Of a stretch of DNA of 64,000 nt, positions 36,742-49,105 are shown in pieces. Below the pieces are notes generated by a model. That model saw nothing but the letters and a program-made list of their open reading frames with translations, was not told the DNA's origin and ran no database searches. This stretch comes from Psychrobacter namhaensis. GTDB lineage: Bacteria; Pseudomonadota; Gammaproteobacteria; Pseudomonadales; Moraxellaceae. Within the stretch, counting starts at the first letter, position 1. The number at the start of each line of letters is the position of its first letter. Location: positions 18,924 through 82,923 of the forward strand of contig NZ_JABASS010000013.1 in the NCBI RefSeq assembly GCF_016107545.1, written 5' to 3'. Position numbers and translations under genes: made by a program.

Positions 36742-37572
36742 CTAGCGCCGACGTAACAGGAGCTGTGAGATGATGACCAATACCAAGGAAGCCACTAGCA
36801 GCAGCGTACCGATGGCGTTGACCTCGGGTTTGAGTCCGACCCTGACCATAGAATAAATACGCAGGGGTAAAATCTCATAACTGGGACCAGTAACAAAGGT
36901 TGAAACCACCACATCATCCAGCGACAAGGTAAAGGCGAGCAACCAACCTGCCACCACCGCAGGCAAAATAACGGGAATAAGTACCGTACGTACCATCGTT
37001 GATTCATTGGCGCCCAAGTCACGTGCGGCCTCCAAAAGACGCTCATCTAGGCTACTCAAGCGTGCAAAGACCGTGATAACCACAAAAGGTAGGCAAAAGG
37101 TGATATGGGCCAATAGCAGCGAAACAAAGCCTAGTTGCAGACCAATCAATAAAAATAACGCCAATAATGAGATAGCAAGGACGATCTCAGGCGACATCAT
37201 CAACACAAAGAGCAATCCGTTCAATAGTCCTTTGCCGCGAAACTTATAGCGATGTAGGGCAAGCGCAGTAAGCGTCCCTATTAAGGTTGAGACGGTCGCA
37301 GCGACCAGTCCCAATACAATCGAATGCCAAAACGCATCGAGCATGGCTTGGTTGTTAAACAGCGACTCATACCACTTTAAGCTAAAACCGCCCCAGTTGT
37401 AGCCGATTCTTGACTGATTAAATGACATGACCACCAAGACAAGGATGGGCAGGTAGAGCAAGGCGTAAATCAGGCCAAGATAGCCTTTAGCCGCGATACT
37501 GCCAATCTTGATAGTGCGTTTAGGTTTGGTCGGGGCGCTATTTAAGGAGTGGTTCAGTGGATTATTGGACAT
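36742..37572 (-). CDS. potI: Putrescine/spermidine ABC transporter permease PotI-like
   Basis: The 276-residue inner-membrane protein has six predicted helices and the binding-protein-dependent transport motif EAARDLGANESTMVRTVLIPVILPAVVAGWLLAF, and SLDDVVVSTFVTGPSYEILPLRIYSMVRVGLKPEVNA, the standard ending of PotI/PotC. It is the last gene of potG-potH-potI on the minus strand; its ATG overlaps the potH stop by one base (TAATG). No periplasmic binding protein gene follows. Confidence 0.92.
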   Translation of the reverse strand: MSNNPLNHSLNSAPTKPKRTIKIGSIAAKGYLGLIYALLYLPILVLVVMSFNQSRIGYNWGGFSLKWYESLFNNQAMLDAFWHSIVLGLVAATVSTLIGTLTALALHRYKFRGKGLLNGLLFVLMMSPEIVLAISLLALFLLIGLQLGFVSLLLAHITFCLPFVVITVFARLSSLDERLLEAARDLGANESTMVRTVLIPVILPAVVAGWLLAFTLSLDDVVVSTFVTGPSYEILPLRIYSMVRVGLKPEVNAIGTLLLVASLVLVIISQLLLRRR

Positions 37573-38450
37573 TAGGCCACCTCGTTAAAATCAGTTTTGC
37601 CAATACGGCGACTACTGGCACGGTAGGCGAGTAACAATATGGCCATCGCCAATGTCAGTAACACGCTGGCGGCTGCCCCAAACGGCCAATCGCGCGCATC
37701 CAAAAATTGGTTTTTGATAATATTACCCACCAACAGATTGCGTGAACCGCCTAAAATATCGGCCACATAGAACATGCCCATCGCAGGCAATAACACTAAA
37801 AGTACCCCTGAAATGATACCAGGCGTCGTTAATGGTAGTACCACATGCCAAAAGGTCTGCGTCTTTGAAGCGCCCAAATCTTGTGAGGCCAGCAGCATGT
37901 CGTTACGCAAGTCCGTAAACACCGCGTACAACGGTAATACCATAAAAGGGAATAGTAAATAGGTGAGTCCGGCAATCACTGCCCCTTGCGTGTATAAAAT
38001 ATCTATAGGCGCATCGATTACCCCGATCGCTAACAAAGATTTATTGATCAAACCGTTATTGGCAAACAGCAATTTGAGCGCATAAGTCCGTACCAAAGAA
38101 TTGGTCCAAAATGGTAGGATCAAGAGCATCATGAGTAGCGGTTGCCAGCGCACTTTTGCCTTGGAAACTAGCCAGGCAAAAGGGTAACCAAGCAACAAGC
38201 AAATAACCGTCGTGATACTTGCCATCCATAACGAATGGACAAACACCTCAAAATACAGCGGGTCAAGCATGCGCACGTAGCTATCGATGCTGATAGGCAA
38301 GCTAATAAAAACACTGCTATCACGGGTCAAAAAACTGACAGCGATCACCAAAATATTGGGCAACAGCGCAAATATCAGCAACCAGCCCCAAATCAGCCAA
38401 AGAGTGGCAGTACGAAAAGGGCTTTTACTGCCTAAGCTATTACGTGCCAT
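37572..38450 (-). CDS. potH: Putrescine/spermidine ABC transporter permease PotH-like
   Basis: The 292-residue permease has about six helices and the EAA-type loop ASQDLGASKTQTFWHVVLPLTTPGIISGVLL, then GMFYVADILGGSRNLLVGNIIKNQFLDARDWPFGAAASV, matching PotH/PotB. It forms the membrane channel with PotI. It overlaps potG by an ATGA junction at 38447-38453 and potI at its end, so all three are translationally linked. Confidence 0.92.
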   Translation of the reverse strand: MARNSLGSKSPFRTATLWLIWGWLLIFALLPNILVIAVSFLTRDSSVFISLPISIDSYVRMLDPLYFEVFVHSLWMASITTVICLLLGYPFAWLVSKAKVRWQPLLMMLLILPFWTNSLVRTYALKLLFANNGLINKSLLAIGVIDAPIDILYTQGAVIAGLTYLLFPFMVLPLYAVFTDLRNDMLLASQDLGASKTQTFWHVVLPLTTPGIISGVLLVLLPAMGMFYVADILGGSRNLLVGNIIKNQFLDARDWPFGAAASVLLTLAMAILLLAYRASSRRIGKTDFNEVA

Positions 38451-39691
38451 CAGCTGCCATCCTTTTGCGCCGTTTTACTTTTTATCGCCCCGTCTTCTTC
38501 GGGCAATACCCACTCCCAGCCATCAACCCAAGCGACTTTAACCGCCTCATACAATTTATAATCAAAGCTTGGGTCATCCTCATCAAAGAACTCAGAGGCT
38601 TTGATCACATGACCGTTGGCCAGCTCAATGATCGAATCTAAGGTGCTGCCTTTATAGTTACTTTCGATGACACGACCTAGTAGGCCACTATGAGCCGTGT
38701 CTTTGGGGTCATAAATCCGCAAATCTTCAGGGCGGAGGAGTAAATTGACGATATCGCCAACTTGCACATCGTTCGCAAAATTAGGGCGACGCAAATTACG
38801 TAAGGTCGTTGGGCCATCTTGTGCTTGCGCTTCACAGACTTCAACCTCGATACGACCATTGGTTACATTGCCATCACGGTCTGGCTGCTCAGGGTAGACG
38901 CCTTGAACCTCTGCTTTAAAGAGGTTGGTCTCACCGATGAATTTAGCGGTAAACAAATTGGCAGGGGTTTCATAGATTTCAATCGGCGTACCGATTTGTT
39001 GAAACGTGCCGTCTTTCATCACGGCAATGCGATCTGACATGGACAGCGCTTCTTCTTGGTCATGAGTGACAAAGACAAAAGTAATGCCCAGCTCACGTTG
39101 CAGACGCTTAAGCTCTGATTGCATTTGCAAACGCAGTTTGTGATCGAGTGCCGATAGCGGCTCATCAAGCAATAATAATTTAGGACGATTAATCACCGCG
39201 CGTGCAATCGCCACGCGCTGCTGCTGCCCACCCGATAAATCTTGCGGCTTACGATTGGCCAAATGCTCTAATTGCACCATGGCGAGCATCTCGCGCACGC
39301 GAGTGTTAATCTCGTCTTTAGGTACTTTTTTGAGTTTCAATCCGTAAGCGACGTTTTGCGCGACAGTCATGTGGGGAAACAGGGCATACTGCTGAAACAC
39401 CGTATTGACCGGACGCTTATCGGCTGGCAAGCCTGCCATCTGCACACCATCTAAATAGATGGCGCCCGCGTTTGGTTGCTCAAAGCCAGCGATTAAGCGT
39501 AGTAAGGTGGTTTTACCGCAGCCTGATGGGCCAAGCAGGGTCAAAAACTCACCATGCTTAATATCAAGGTTGATGTCTTTTAGTACTTCAGTTTGATCAT
39601 AGGTTTTTTTTAGACCAGTCAGTTGCAGTAGCACCTTGTCATCGTCAGGCGACACAGAGTTTCTATGCGCAGTTGGAGGTGAATTGGTCAT
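38450..39691 (-). CDS. potG: Putrescine/spermidine ABC transporter ATPase PotG/PotA-like
   Basis: The 413-residue ATPase has Walker A GPSGCGKT (residues 54-61), signature [15 protein letters not shown], Walker [13 protein letters not shown], the H-loop [15 protein letters not shown], and a C-terminal TOBE region ([23 protein letters not shown] to the end). It powers polyamine uptake with PotH and PotI. GAGGAACACATATT precedes the ATG. It is the first gene of the three-gene operon. The TOBE part has an insertion near residues 270-310. Confidence 0.92.
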   Translation of the reverse strand: MTNSPPTAHRNSVSPDDDKVLLQLTGLKKTYDQTEVLKDINLDIKHGEFLTLLGPSGCGKTTLLRLIAGFEQPNAGAIYLDGVQMAGLPADKRPVNTVFQQYALFPHMTVAQNVAYGLKLKKVPKDEINTRVREMLAMVQLEHLANRKPQDLSGGQQQRVAIARAVINRPKLLLLDEPLSALDHKLRLQMQSELKRLQRELGITFVFVTHDQEEALSMSDRIAVMKDGTFQQIGTPIEIYETPANLFTAKFIGETNLFKAEVQGVYPEQPDRDGNVTNGRIEVEVCEAQAQDGPTTLRNLRRPNFANDVQVGDIVNLLLRPEDLRIYDPKDTAHSGLLGRVIESNYKGSTLDSIIELANGHVIKASEFFDEDDPSFDYKLYEAVKVAWVDGWEWVLPEEDGAIKSKTAQKDGS

Positions 39692-40213
39692 AATATGTGT
39701 TCCTCAGCATCCAACATCTCAGTACAGTTATTTATCTGGGGCACTGTCATCAAGGTGGCTTGGTATGGGTATAAGCTCTGAATATAAACCTAGTCTGGTC
39801 GCCGCGTATTATAACAAACCCTTGCTACAAATCAGTGCAACTTCGTTAATGTTATGCGTCCAGCTCCATTAAGTTGCTAATGTTTTTTTATCTATGAGTC
39901 TTAGCTTGTGATTTTTGGTGGCCTATGTATGTTTTGGGCGCACATACCTATTTTTAATGATGGCTTACCGTTTTATAAGCTTGTGCGGCTGGTCATAATT
40001 GCCTTGGTGTAACGACATTAAAACAAAATTTTTTATCATTTTTTCGCCTTTATTCCTATACAATCCCTTTATGGCAGACAAAGATAATGAGTCTGCTGGC
40101 TGAACAATGCCTCGCTGAATAGTGGCTTACAAATCGTGCAGCCAACCTGTATTTGAATAAACAGATGTAAAGCAGCTTATAACTCTAACATTATTGATGA
40201 TAAAGGATGCCCT
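39692..40213. other. Divergent spacer between potG and carbonic anhydrase
   Basis: This 522-bp region must carry promoters for both genes. A TACAAT at 40059-40064 could be a minus 10 for the carbonic anhydrase but has no good minus 35. No RNA gene, repeat or small gene is supportable. Confidence 0.4.
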
Positions 40214-40852
40214 ATGCCCAATGATAAACGCCCAAAAACAGGTCAAGAAGCCCTAGCCATGCTAAAAGAAGGCAATGAGCGCTATGTGGATAGCTTGACC
40301 AATGCTGATCCGCTCATGCAAAAACGCCCTGAATTGGTCAGTAAGCAAGACCCACTCGCCATTATTTTAGGCTGCTCAGATGCTCGGGTCCCCGTTGAGA
40401 TTGTCTTCGACCAAGGGTTGGGTGATTTATTTGTCATTCGGGTCGCGGGCAATGTGGTTGCGCCCTCACAGATTGGCTCAGTTGAGTTTGCCGCCGAAAC
40501 ATTTGGTACCAAGCTGGTGGTCGTGCTTGGACATTCACATTGCGGTGCGGTAACGGCTTGCGTCGAAACACTGATCAATCCTGAGCAAAATTATTCTCCC
40601 AATTTGCAGTCAATCGTTGACCGCATTCGCCCAAGCGTTTATAACTTGCACGAGCTGGCGACCGCCAATGGTCAAGACGTCGATGCCGACGAGTTGGTCG
40701 ATCGCGCTATCCGAGCCAATGTACGTATGTCAGTGAGCCAGCTTAAGCATGGTTCGCGGGCGTTAGAGGACTTAACCAATAGTGGTCAATTGCTCGTCGT
40801 TGGGGCAGAGTATGATCTAGAGACAGGCAAAGTAAGATTCTTAGACAGCTAA
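40214..40852 (+). CDS. Beta-class carbonic anhydrase
   Basis: The 212-residue protein has the zinc-site motifs of beta carbonic anhydrases: Cys and Asp-Arg in LGCSDARVPVEIVFDQG, His and Cys in VVLGHSHCGAVTAC, with VIRVAGNVV between. It interconverts CO2 and bicarbonate in the cytoplasm. AAAGGATGCCCT precedes the ATG. It stands apart from its neighbours. Confidence 0.95.
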   Translation: MPNDKRPKTGQEALAMLKEGNERYVDSLTNADPLMQKRPELVSKQDPLAIILGCSDARVPVEIVFDQGLGDLFVIRVAGNVVAPSQIGSVEFAAETFGTKLVVVLGHSHCGAVTACVETLINPEQNYSPNLQSIVDRIRPSVYNLHELATANGQDVDADELVDRAIRANVRMSVSQLKHGSRALEDLTNSGQLLVVGAEYDLETGKVRFLDS

Positions 40853-40997
40853 CTCGTATTTTAAATGGCGCATACGCTCTTACAAAAACCTCTCAATCCT
40901 TTCACAAATTTTTATTATGATGAGAGGGGCAGGCGCGTCACTACCACTGCGGGGCGTCTGTTTACCACTTTATTTTCTGAAACACATTAGGATAATT

Positions 40998-41570
40998 ATG
41001 TCTAACTTATCATCTAACCATAACAATAATGACTCAAATATAGCTCAGCCTGCGAGCAGCGTAAACACAGATGGCGTACAGCCCATCTCAGCTCAGACGA
41101 CAGGCTTTACGTTTAATCACACCATGCTACGGGTAAAAGATCCGGCCAAATCATTGGCGTTTTATACGGGTGTTCTTGGCATGACTTTGCTGGCGGTAAA
41201 AAAATTCCCTGATATGGGGTTTGATTTATACTTTTTAGCCAAGCTTACCGAGAGTGAGCGTGAAAGTCTGCCTGCTGGTGATGACTTGGAAATTTTTGCG
41301 TTTCGTCAGCGCGGTATCTTGGAGTTGACGCATAACTATGGTACCGAAACAAAAGCGGACTTTAGCTATCATGATGGCAACCAAGAACCCCAAGGTTTTG
41401 GACACATCTGTTTTAGTGTGCCGAGCCTAGATGAGGCTGTCGCTTGGTTTGATAAAAATGAGGTCGAGTTTAAAAAACGTCCAGAAGATGGCAGTATGAA
41501 AAACATTGCGTTCATCAAAGACGTTGATGGCTATTGGATTGAGATTGTACAAGCCGATTTGATGGGCTAA
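40998..41570 (+). CDS. gloA: Lactoylglutathione lyase (glyoxalase I)
   Basis: After an N-terminal tail of about 35 N/S/Q-rich residues the core begins FNHTMLRVKDPAKSLAFYTGVLGMTLL. The metal ligands fall in His of FNHTML, Glu of LELTHNYGTE, His of GFGHICFSV and Glu of YWIEIVQ. It converts methylglyoxal-glutathione hemithioacetal to lactoylglutathione. I choose the ATG at 40998 (TTAGGATAATT upstream) because the longer frame from 40917 is unconserved and has no ribosome binding site. Confidence 0.93.
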   Translation: MSNLSSNHNNNDSNIAQPASSVNTDGVQPISAQTTGFTFNHTMLRVKDPAKSLAFYTGVLGMTLLAVKKFPDMGFDLYFLAKLTESERESLPAGDDLEIFAFRQRGILELTHNYGTETKADFSYHDGNQEPQGFGHICFSVPSLDEAVAWFDKNEVEFKKRPEDGSMKNIAFIKDVDGYWIEIVQADLMG

Positions 41571-41669
41571 ATGGCGGGTTAGTCGTGGACTACTCAGCAC
41601 TCAGCTGTTCAGCCATCACGCCCTTTGTTTATAAACACGCGCTAACCTAGCTGTAGGAGTACCTCGTTT

Positions 41670-42623
41670 ATGCCCACCCCTGATGTGAGCCGCCTATCGA
41701 ATACGGTAGCCGATGGTATGACCATTTATCAACAAGTGGTCTATACCACGCGGGATCTGGCGAGTGGCTTTATCGAGCGTATTCCTTATTTTGTGGCAGC
41801 CCTCATTGTGCTGGGTATTTTTTGGCTGTTGTCCCTCTTATTTAAAAAAGTCGTGCACAAATTTTTAGGCGCGCGTGTGCGTCATCAAAATCTGGTCAAG
41901 GTCTTTCAGCGGGTCGGGGGTGCCCTGATCTTATTCATCGGCTTTATGATTGCGATGGTGGTTGCCATACCGGGTTTTACGCCTGCCAAGCTGATTGGGG
42001 CGCTAGGCATTGGTTCTGTTGCCATTGGTTTTGCTTTTAAAGACATTTTTCAAAACTTGCTCTCTGGTATTTTGCTCCTGTTGTCAGAGCCGTTTCGTAT
42101 TGGCGACCAGATCATTTCAGGCGACTACGAAGGGACAGTTGAAGACATCAAGATTCGCGCGACCACCATCAGAACTTATGATGGCAGGCAAGTGGTCATT
42201 CCAAACTCCGACTTGTACACCTCTGCCTTGACTGTCAACACAGCGTATAAGCAGCGCCGTCTGCAAGTGGCAGTAGGCATTGGCTATGAAGATGATATTG
42301 AGACAGCGAAATCGAAGATTCTCGCAGCGCTTGGCAAAGCCGGTACGGTGTCCACGCATCAAGCCCCCAGCGTGATTGCCACAGGGTTTGGTGACTCTTC
42401 TATTGATTTGATGGTGCGCTGGTTTATTGATGATGGCACGCAGGCGCACAAAGTCGCTTCTATTCATGAAGTGATGGTACAAATTAAAAACGCGCTAGAT
42501 GAGGCGGGCATTAACATTCCCTTTCCTATACGTACTTTGGATCTTGGTGATCCTTCGGTAAAATCCATCGTCAAAAAATTGAATGAACAGCACGCTGTCG
42601 ATGTCAATCAATCAGCAGAATAG
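41670..42623 (+). CDS. Small-conductance mechanosensitive channel (MscS family)
   Basis: The 317-residue protein has about three N-terminal membrane helices and the MscS pore/beta domain: LIGALGIGSVAIGFAFKDIFQNLLSGILLLLSEPFRIGDQI, then EGTVEDIKIRATTIRTYDGRQVVIPNSDLYTSALTVN, followed by the alpha/beta vestibule. It releases solutes during hypo-osmotic shock. GTAGGAG lies upstream of the ATG. The next gene starts 20-27 bp later but has a very different base composition. Confidence 0.92.
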   Translation: MPTPDVSRLSNTVADGMTIYQQVVYTTRDLASGFIERIPYFVAALIVLGIFWLLSLLFKKVVHKFLGARVRHQNLVKVFQRVGGALILFIGFMIAMVVAIPGFTPAKLIGALGIGSVAIGFAFKDIFQNLLSGILLLLSEPFRIGDQIISGDYEGTVEDIKIRATTIRTYDGRQVVIPNSDLYTSALTVNTAYKQRRLQVAVGIGYEDDIETAKSKILAALGKAGTVSTHQAPSVIATGFGDSSIDLMVRWFIDDGTQAHKVASIHEVMVQIKNALDEAGINIPFPIRTLDLGDPSVKSIVKKLNEQHAVDVNQSAE

Positions 42624-42644
42624 TTTGCTTACGTTAAGGCCACT

Positions 42645-43823
42645 TTGACCATGCCCGAAAGAAATATTGCCCTTGGCATTATGCAACTCGACGTAGCCGG
42701 GAAAAAAAGTGATGGTGCCTTGGAGGCTCTGACCAAGGCTGCTACGGTCGAATTCAACCAGATCATCCAGCAGAAGCTCGACATTCAGGTGGAGTCGTTT
42801 TCGTTCGCAGGACCCAGCTTGACCGCCGAGGAGAACGGCTATCAGGCTCTCGATTTTATACAAATCGGCATCAACGAGAAAACCGAACGCAAACTGGCCT
42901 TTTTGCTCATCATTACGGACGTGGAGATTGCTGCCGCGTCGATGTCTTATCTTCTCGCGCTGCCTTCCCAGCTTACGAATGTGGCCGTGATTTCCACGCG
43001 CCGATTGATCGCCTACGGAGAAGACGAGCTCCCGCAGCAGGAAATCCGTACTAAGCGCCTGACGACCCTGATGCTACATTGCTTCGGGCGCCTACTGAAC
43101 CTAGACTACGTACAAGGTTCGACCAACTATCTCGCCCGCGTACAGGTGCCTGATGACCTCGACACCATGCAGCATTTCACCGAGTCGCAACATCAGAAAA
43201 TGGTCGAAAACTTGCCGAGAGAAGCCAATGATCGCTATTCTGAGAGCAGCAAACTCGCTTTTATTGGACGACACACCCTAGGTAACCTTCCTCGTATTCT
43301 TCGCGGCGCCATCCGGGCCAATCCGGCACGCATTGCTACCAAGCTGCCAACCATGATTGCCACGGCGCTCTCAGTGATCATTGTGCTTATCTTTGGCGGG
43401 GAGACTTGGGATTTTGCGGCCTCGGTGTCCTATGGGCAATTGGCAGTCTTCGTCTTTGCCAGTTTTCTGACGGCCACTTTTGTGCTCTACCGCGCTTTTT
43501 CCTTCCGGCTGATCTCTACGCGGCGAGGACAGACATCGGAGAGCTCGGTGGTCACGGCTGGGGCCACTTACCTAGCACTGGTGCTGACCTTGATTTGTCT
43601 GTTTCTGATGTTTGGTGTGCTGATGTACGGGGTGGTGGTGTTCGTGTTTCCAGATCCGTTGATGAGTACCTGGACCTCTGATAAGGATGGCGCCTCTTTC
43701 GCGGCCCATATGCGGCTGGCCGCCTTTCTAGCGTCCGTTGGGATACTGTCAGGCTCGCTTGGCGGATCGGCAGATTCCCGCTCGGTGGTACGCAATGTCC
43801 TATTTGCCGTGGATGAAACCTAG
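42645..43823 (+). CDS. Membrane protein with archaemetzincin-like, apparently inactive, N-terminal domain
   Basis: I do not recognise this as a named protein. The first 190 residues follow the archaemetzincin pattern: LAFLLIITDVEIAA, VAVISTRRLIAYGE, and then LHCFGRLLNLDY at 144-155, where active members have HExxHxxG; the Glu is replaced by Cys and the second His by Arg. From about residue 235 there are four or five membrane helices (TMIATALSVIIVLIF, LAVFVFASFLTATFVLY, TYLALVLTLICLFLMFGVLMY, LAAFLASVGILSG). The gene is noticeably GC-rich compared with both neighbours. The start is TTG at 42645 or ATG at 42651. The archaemetzincin link is inference from short motifs. Confidence 0.7.
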   Translation: MTMPERNIALGIMQLDVAGKKSDGALEALTKAATVEFNQIIQQKLDIQVESFSFAGPSLTAEENGYQALDFIQIGINEKTERKLAFLLIITDVEIAAASMSYLLALPSQLTNVAVISTRRLIAYGEDELPQQEIRTKRLTTLMLHCFGRLLNLDYVQGSTNYLARVQVPDDLDTMQHFTESQHQKMVENLPREANDRYSESSKLAFIGRHTLGNLPRILRGAIRANPARIATKLPTMIATALSVIIVLIFGGETWDFAASVSYGQLAVFVFASFLTATFVLYRAFSFRLISTRRGQTSESSVVTAGATYLALVLTLICLFLMFGVLMYGVVVFVFPDPLMSTWTSDKDGASFAAHMRLAAFLASVGILSGSLGGSADSRSVVRNVLFAVDET

Positions 43824-43911
43824 GCTGCGCATGTCACGGGATATCATACTTTAGCGCATGCAGTGCTTCTAGAGTAAGCTGCTTTTCGTTCTTTAGCGTT
43901 TCTCAAAGATT

Positions 43912-43949
43912 AAAAAACCGCCATATCAAGGGATGTGGCGGTTTTTTTA
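43912..43949. terminator. Bidirectional terminator
   Basis: AAACCGCCA and TGGCGGTTT pair around a loop of about 12 bases, with A and T runs outside, ending the converging genes at 43823 and 43970. Confidence 0.88.
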
Positions 43950-43969
43950 TAAAGTAAAAACAAGGCTAC

Positions 43970-44440
43970 TTAGTCATTTTTTACTCTAAATTCTGTGTGA
44001 CAGGATTTGCAGCTTTCACCAACTTGACTGAAGGCAGGCATGACGTCCTCAATACTAGTGGCCGTTTGTGCAGCGGCGTTTAGTTCAGCGGTTACTTTTT
44101 CGAAGTTTTCTGCTTCAGCACGGAAACCATCGACATTAGACCAAACGGCTTCAGTGGCGTTGCCGGCTGCTTCTTGGTTGGCAAAATGACTCCAAGGAGT
44201 GGCGGCGTCGTCTGCTAAGAATGCAGCTTGCTCTTGAAACACTTCGGCATCAAAGGTATCAGGTGCTTTAGCCATATCACCCATAACGCCCATCGCATCA
44301 CCCCAGCTTTTCATGCTGTCTTGACGGGCTTTTACGTCAGGGTCGGTGGGGCTGCTACAAGCTGTCATCCCTAAGGCGGCGGCCATCAAGGTGATGCCGA
44401 AGATAGATTTCAATGATTTGTTGGTGTGGATCTGTGCCAT
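43970..44440 (-). CDS. Cytochrome c'-type (c556) lipoprotein
   Basis: The 156-residue protein has a signal ending in the lipobox MTAC, then a four-helix-bundle cytochrome c domain with DVKARQDSMKSWGDAMGVMGDM at the start and the heme motif CKSCH near the C-terminus (VGESCKSCHTEFRVKND). The C-terminal CxxCH and the R-x5-M-K pattern are typical of the cytochrome c'/c556 family. It should lie on the periplasmic side as a lipoprotein. AAAGGAGTAATTC precedes the ATG at 44440, preferred over 44533. Confidence 0.9.
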   Translation of the reverse strand: MAQIHTNKSLKSIFGITLMAAALGMTACSSPTDPDVKARQDSMKSWGDAMGVMGDMAKAPDTFDAEVFQEQAAFLADDAATPWSHFANQEAAGNATEAVWSNVDGFRAEAENFEKVTAELNAAAQTATSIEDVMPAFSQVGESCKSCHTEFRVKND

Positions 44441-44804
44441 ATGAATTACTCCTTTAAATTTGGCTAATAGTAGGGGCGTTTGCAGACGCTGGCCTAATGG
44501 TAAAGTCTTATTATAAAAAACGCTGCCTAACAAACATTTGGAAGCGCACTCGCTTCTAACGGGTTTTGCTAAAAATAAATTCTATTGTAACGGTTATCTA
44601 CATCAAGGTAGTTAGTATAGTTGTTATATCATCGTAATATTTAAGGTAACGATAAGGTGTATCGTTTCAGATCTCCCTATTTTAGATTAAAAGGCTGACA
44701 CAAATAAGGCCAGCTACGATGGCTGACCTTATGAGCATTCTCTAAACAGGCACTTTCTAAATAGGCATTCTCTAAAAATGATAGATTTTATGGTGTATAA
44801 AAAA

Positions 44805-46507
<1,703 letters not shown>

Positions 46508-47050
46508 TAATGTCCTGCATAAGCCGATAATGGTGGCGGTAGAGAGTCTGTTATGGCTGTGATAAAGCAGCCATGTCATCCTAGCCATATTATTAGAGTT
46601 AGGGTGATGTCAGTATAACCGGTTCGTAAACCAAGCGTGCTGATTGTCTTTATGATAAAAACACACAAAGTTCACAAACGACGCACGATGATTGAAGCGA
46701 TAATTAAAAAAAAATGCTATTATGCCATACTATTTTGACGGATACAGTGACAAGTCTTTGTCCTTACATTACTATGTCGTCACTAACATCTGATAATGAT
46801 GCAAGATAATAAGGCATAATATCAGCCCTTGGCATTAAAGCGTCTGAGCACTGTAGCCTTGCTGTCCATTACGGCGGCACATTTGCTCTTAGGCGCAGCG
46901 TAGATAGCAGCTATGTGTATACAAGTTGCCTAAATAATTATTATATAATCCATTACATCCATAACGATGTAGATATTATTGACGTGGCTTAGTTAGCGTT
47001 ACGCGCTCCGGCAACGTCTTGTCAGCAGAATAGTAGGTATTGTACGGTTT
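46508..47050. other. Divergent spacer between ribA and dxs
   Basis: This 543-bp stretch holds no open frame or RNA gene that I can support. It must contain both promoters; none matches consensus well enough to list. Confidence 0.4.
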
Positions 47051-49105
47051 ATGCAGCAATCAATTCATTCCCCACAGCCTCAGTCCGTATCTGCGTCAGC
47101 CTTTGATTCTGCTGCCCAGCTGTCAAATTTACAGCAGACTTATACTGTGATCCCGCGCGTGCGTCCGCAGACGCCTTTACTTGATAGTATTGCTGCACCA
47201 GCGGATTTGAATACCTTTACAACAGCTCAGCTGATTGTGTTGGCTGATGAGCTACGGCTTTTTTTGTTGTATTCAGCAGGCCAAAGTGGCGGTCATTTTG
47301 GTGCCAATTTGGGCGTGGTAGAATTGACCATAGTGCTCCACTACTTGTTAGAGGCGCCGCACGATCAGATCGTTTGGGACGTTGGACATCAAGCGTACGC
47401 GCATAAAGTGTTGACAGGGCGCCGCGAGCAGTTAGGCACTATCCGCTCTAAGGATGGCTTGACCGCGTTTCCTGAGCGAGCAGAATCGGTTTACGATACG
47501 TTTGGTGTTGGACATTCATCGACCTCAATCTCAGCTGGTTTAGGCATGAGTCTCGCGCTGCGTTATCAGGGTCGCGCGCAAACCGTTGCTTGTATCATTG
47601 GTGATGGTGCGATGACAGGCGGCATGGCATTTGAAGCCATGAATGACGCAGTGCAGCAAGATGCTGATCTGCTGGTCATTTTAAATGACAATGATATGTC
47701 GATATCGTGTTCTATTGGTGGCTTCTCCCGTCATTTAGCCATGCTTTGGGAATCAGGTTATCAGGTAGATATCTCTGATTCAGGCGAACCTATTCTGTGT
47801 CATCGCCCAGACATGCAAGCTTTTGATCGCCGCAAACGTCATAAAGAGATGCGTGATGTCCCGCAGCTAGAAGACAATTTATTCAAAGCGATCGGCTTTA
47901 CCTATTTCGGTCCATTTGACGGTCATAATATCCCTGAGTTACTGCGTGTGCTATCTCTGGCTAAGCGTCTAAAAGGCCCTGTTTTAGTCCATATTTATAC
48001 CACAAAAGGCAAAGGTTTTGCGCCCGCGGAGTTAGATCCAGTCGGCTATCACGCGATCAGCAAGTTACCAGTAGACATTAAGTGTGATACCCAGAATACG
48101 GACAAAGAAACGTCACAGTCAAATACCAAGCCTGCCTTAAAATACTCACAAGTATTCGGGCAGTTTTTATGCGATAAAGCAGCTCACGACGAGAAGCTAC
48201 TGGCGATTACTCCTGCCATGGAAGAAGGCTCAGGGATGACCGACTTTGCGCGCCATTTCCCAGAGCGCTTTTTTGATGTGGCCATCGCTGAGCAGCATGC
48301 GGTCACGCTAGCAGCTGGCATGGCGACCCAAGGTGTTAAGCCGATTGTAGCGATTTATTCGACATTTTTGCAGCGGGGATACGACCAGCTAATCCACGAT
48401 GTGGCACTACAAAATCTTGACGTGATGTTTGCGATTGATCGTGCAGGTTTAGTCGGTGAAGATGGCGCCACCCACGCTGGCGTATTTGACTTTGCATTTT
48501 TGCGCTGTGTGCCCAATATGCTGATTGCGGCGCCAAAAGATGAGAACGAGTGCTACCATCTGCTTAATACTTGCTATGAATATCAAGGCTGCACAGCGGT
48601 TCGGTATCCGCGCGGTGTTGGTACAGGGGCAGTGATTGAGCAGCCTGCCCACACTTATAAAATCGGTGAGGCAGCCGTAGAATCCATTTTAGGTAGCGAT
48701 GCGGCTCCCAAAAAACTTGCGTTATTAGCGTTTGGCACCATGGTGGCCACGGCTCAGCAAGCGGCAGAAAGTCTCACTCATGATGACGCGGTAGGCTGTC
48801 AGGTTCATGTTGTCAATATGCGCTGGGTAAAGCCTTTAGATACGGCGTTGTTAGAAACATTATTGGCGCAAGGCATCACTCATATCGCGACGTTAGAGGA
48901 GCATATGATCATGGGCGGCGCGGGTAGCGCGGTGAATGAGTATTTGCTCAATGAGTCGACTGCCTTCAAGCGTAATCGCCCAGCTATCTGTAATATTGGT
49001 ATCCCTGATCGATTTATCGCCCATGGTTCGCAAGCAGAGCAAATGGCTGACTGTGGTCTAGATATCGATGGTGTGCTCATGCAGCTTCAGCAGCTGTTGT
49101 CGTAA
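47051..49105 (+). CDS. dxs: 1-deoxy-D-xylulose-5-phosphate synthase
   Basis: The 684-residue protein is a transketolase-family enzyme. [34 protein letters not shown], the ThDP motif [17 protein letters not shown] to [29 protein letters not shown] and [32 protein letters not shown] are all present. It condenses pyruvate and glyceraldehyde 3-phosphate, the first step of the MEP isoprenoid route that also feeds thiamine. The N-terminus is about 40 residues longer than E. coli Dxs. Confidence 0.97.
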   Translation: MQQSIHSPQPQSVSASAFDSAAQLSNLQQTYTVIPRVRPQTPLLDSIAAPADLNTFTTAQLIVLADELRLFLLYSAGQSGGHFGANLGVVELTIVLHYLLEAPHDQIVWDVGHQAYAHKVLTGRREQLGTIRSKDGLTAFPERAESVYDTFGVGHSSTSISAGLGMSLALRYQGRAQTVACIIGDGAMTGGMAFEAMNDAVQQDADLLVILNDNDMSISCSIGGFSRHLAMLWESGYQVDISDSGEPILCHRPDMQAFDRRKRHKEMRDVPQLEDNLFKAIGFTYFGPFDGHNIPELLRVLSLAKRLKGPVLVHIYTTKGKGFAPAELDPVGYHAISKLPVDIKCDTQNTDKETSQSNTKPALKYSQVFGQFLCDKAAHDEKLLAITPAMEEGSGMTDFARHFPERFFDVAIAEQHAVTLAAGMATQGVKPIVAIYSTFLQRGYDQLIHDVALQNLDVMFAIDRAGLVGEDGATHAGVFDFAFLRCVPNMLIAAPKDENECYHLLNTCYEYQGCTAVRYPRGVGTGAVIEQPAHTYKIGEAAVESILGSDAAPKKLALLAFGTMVATAQQAAESLTHDDAVGCQVHVVNMRWVKPLDTALLETLLAQGITHIATLEEHMIMGGAGSAVNEYLLNESTAFKRNRPAICNIGIPDRFIAHGSQAEQMADCGLDIDGVLMQLQQLLS

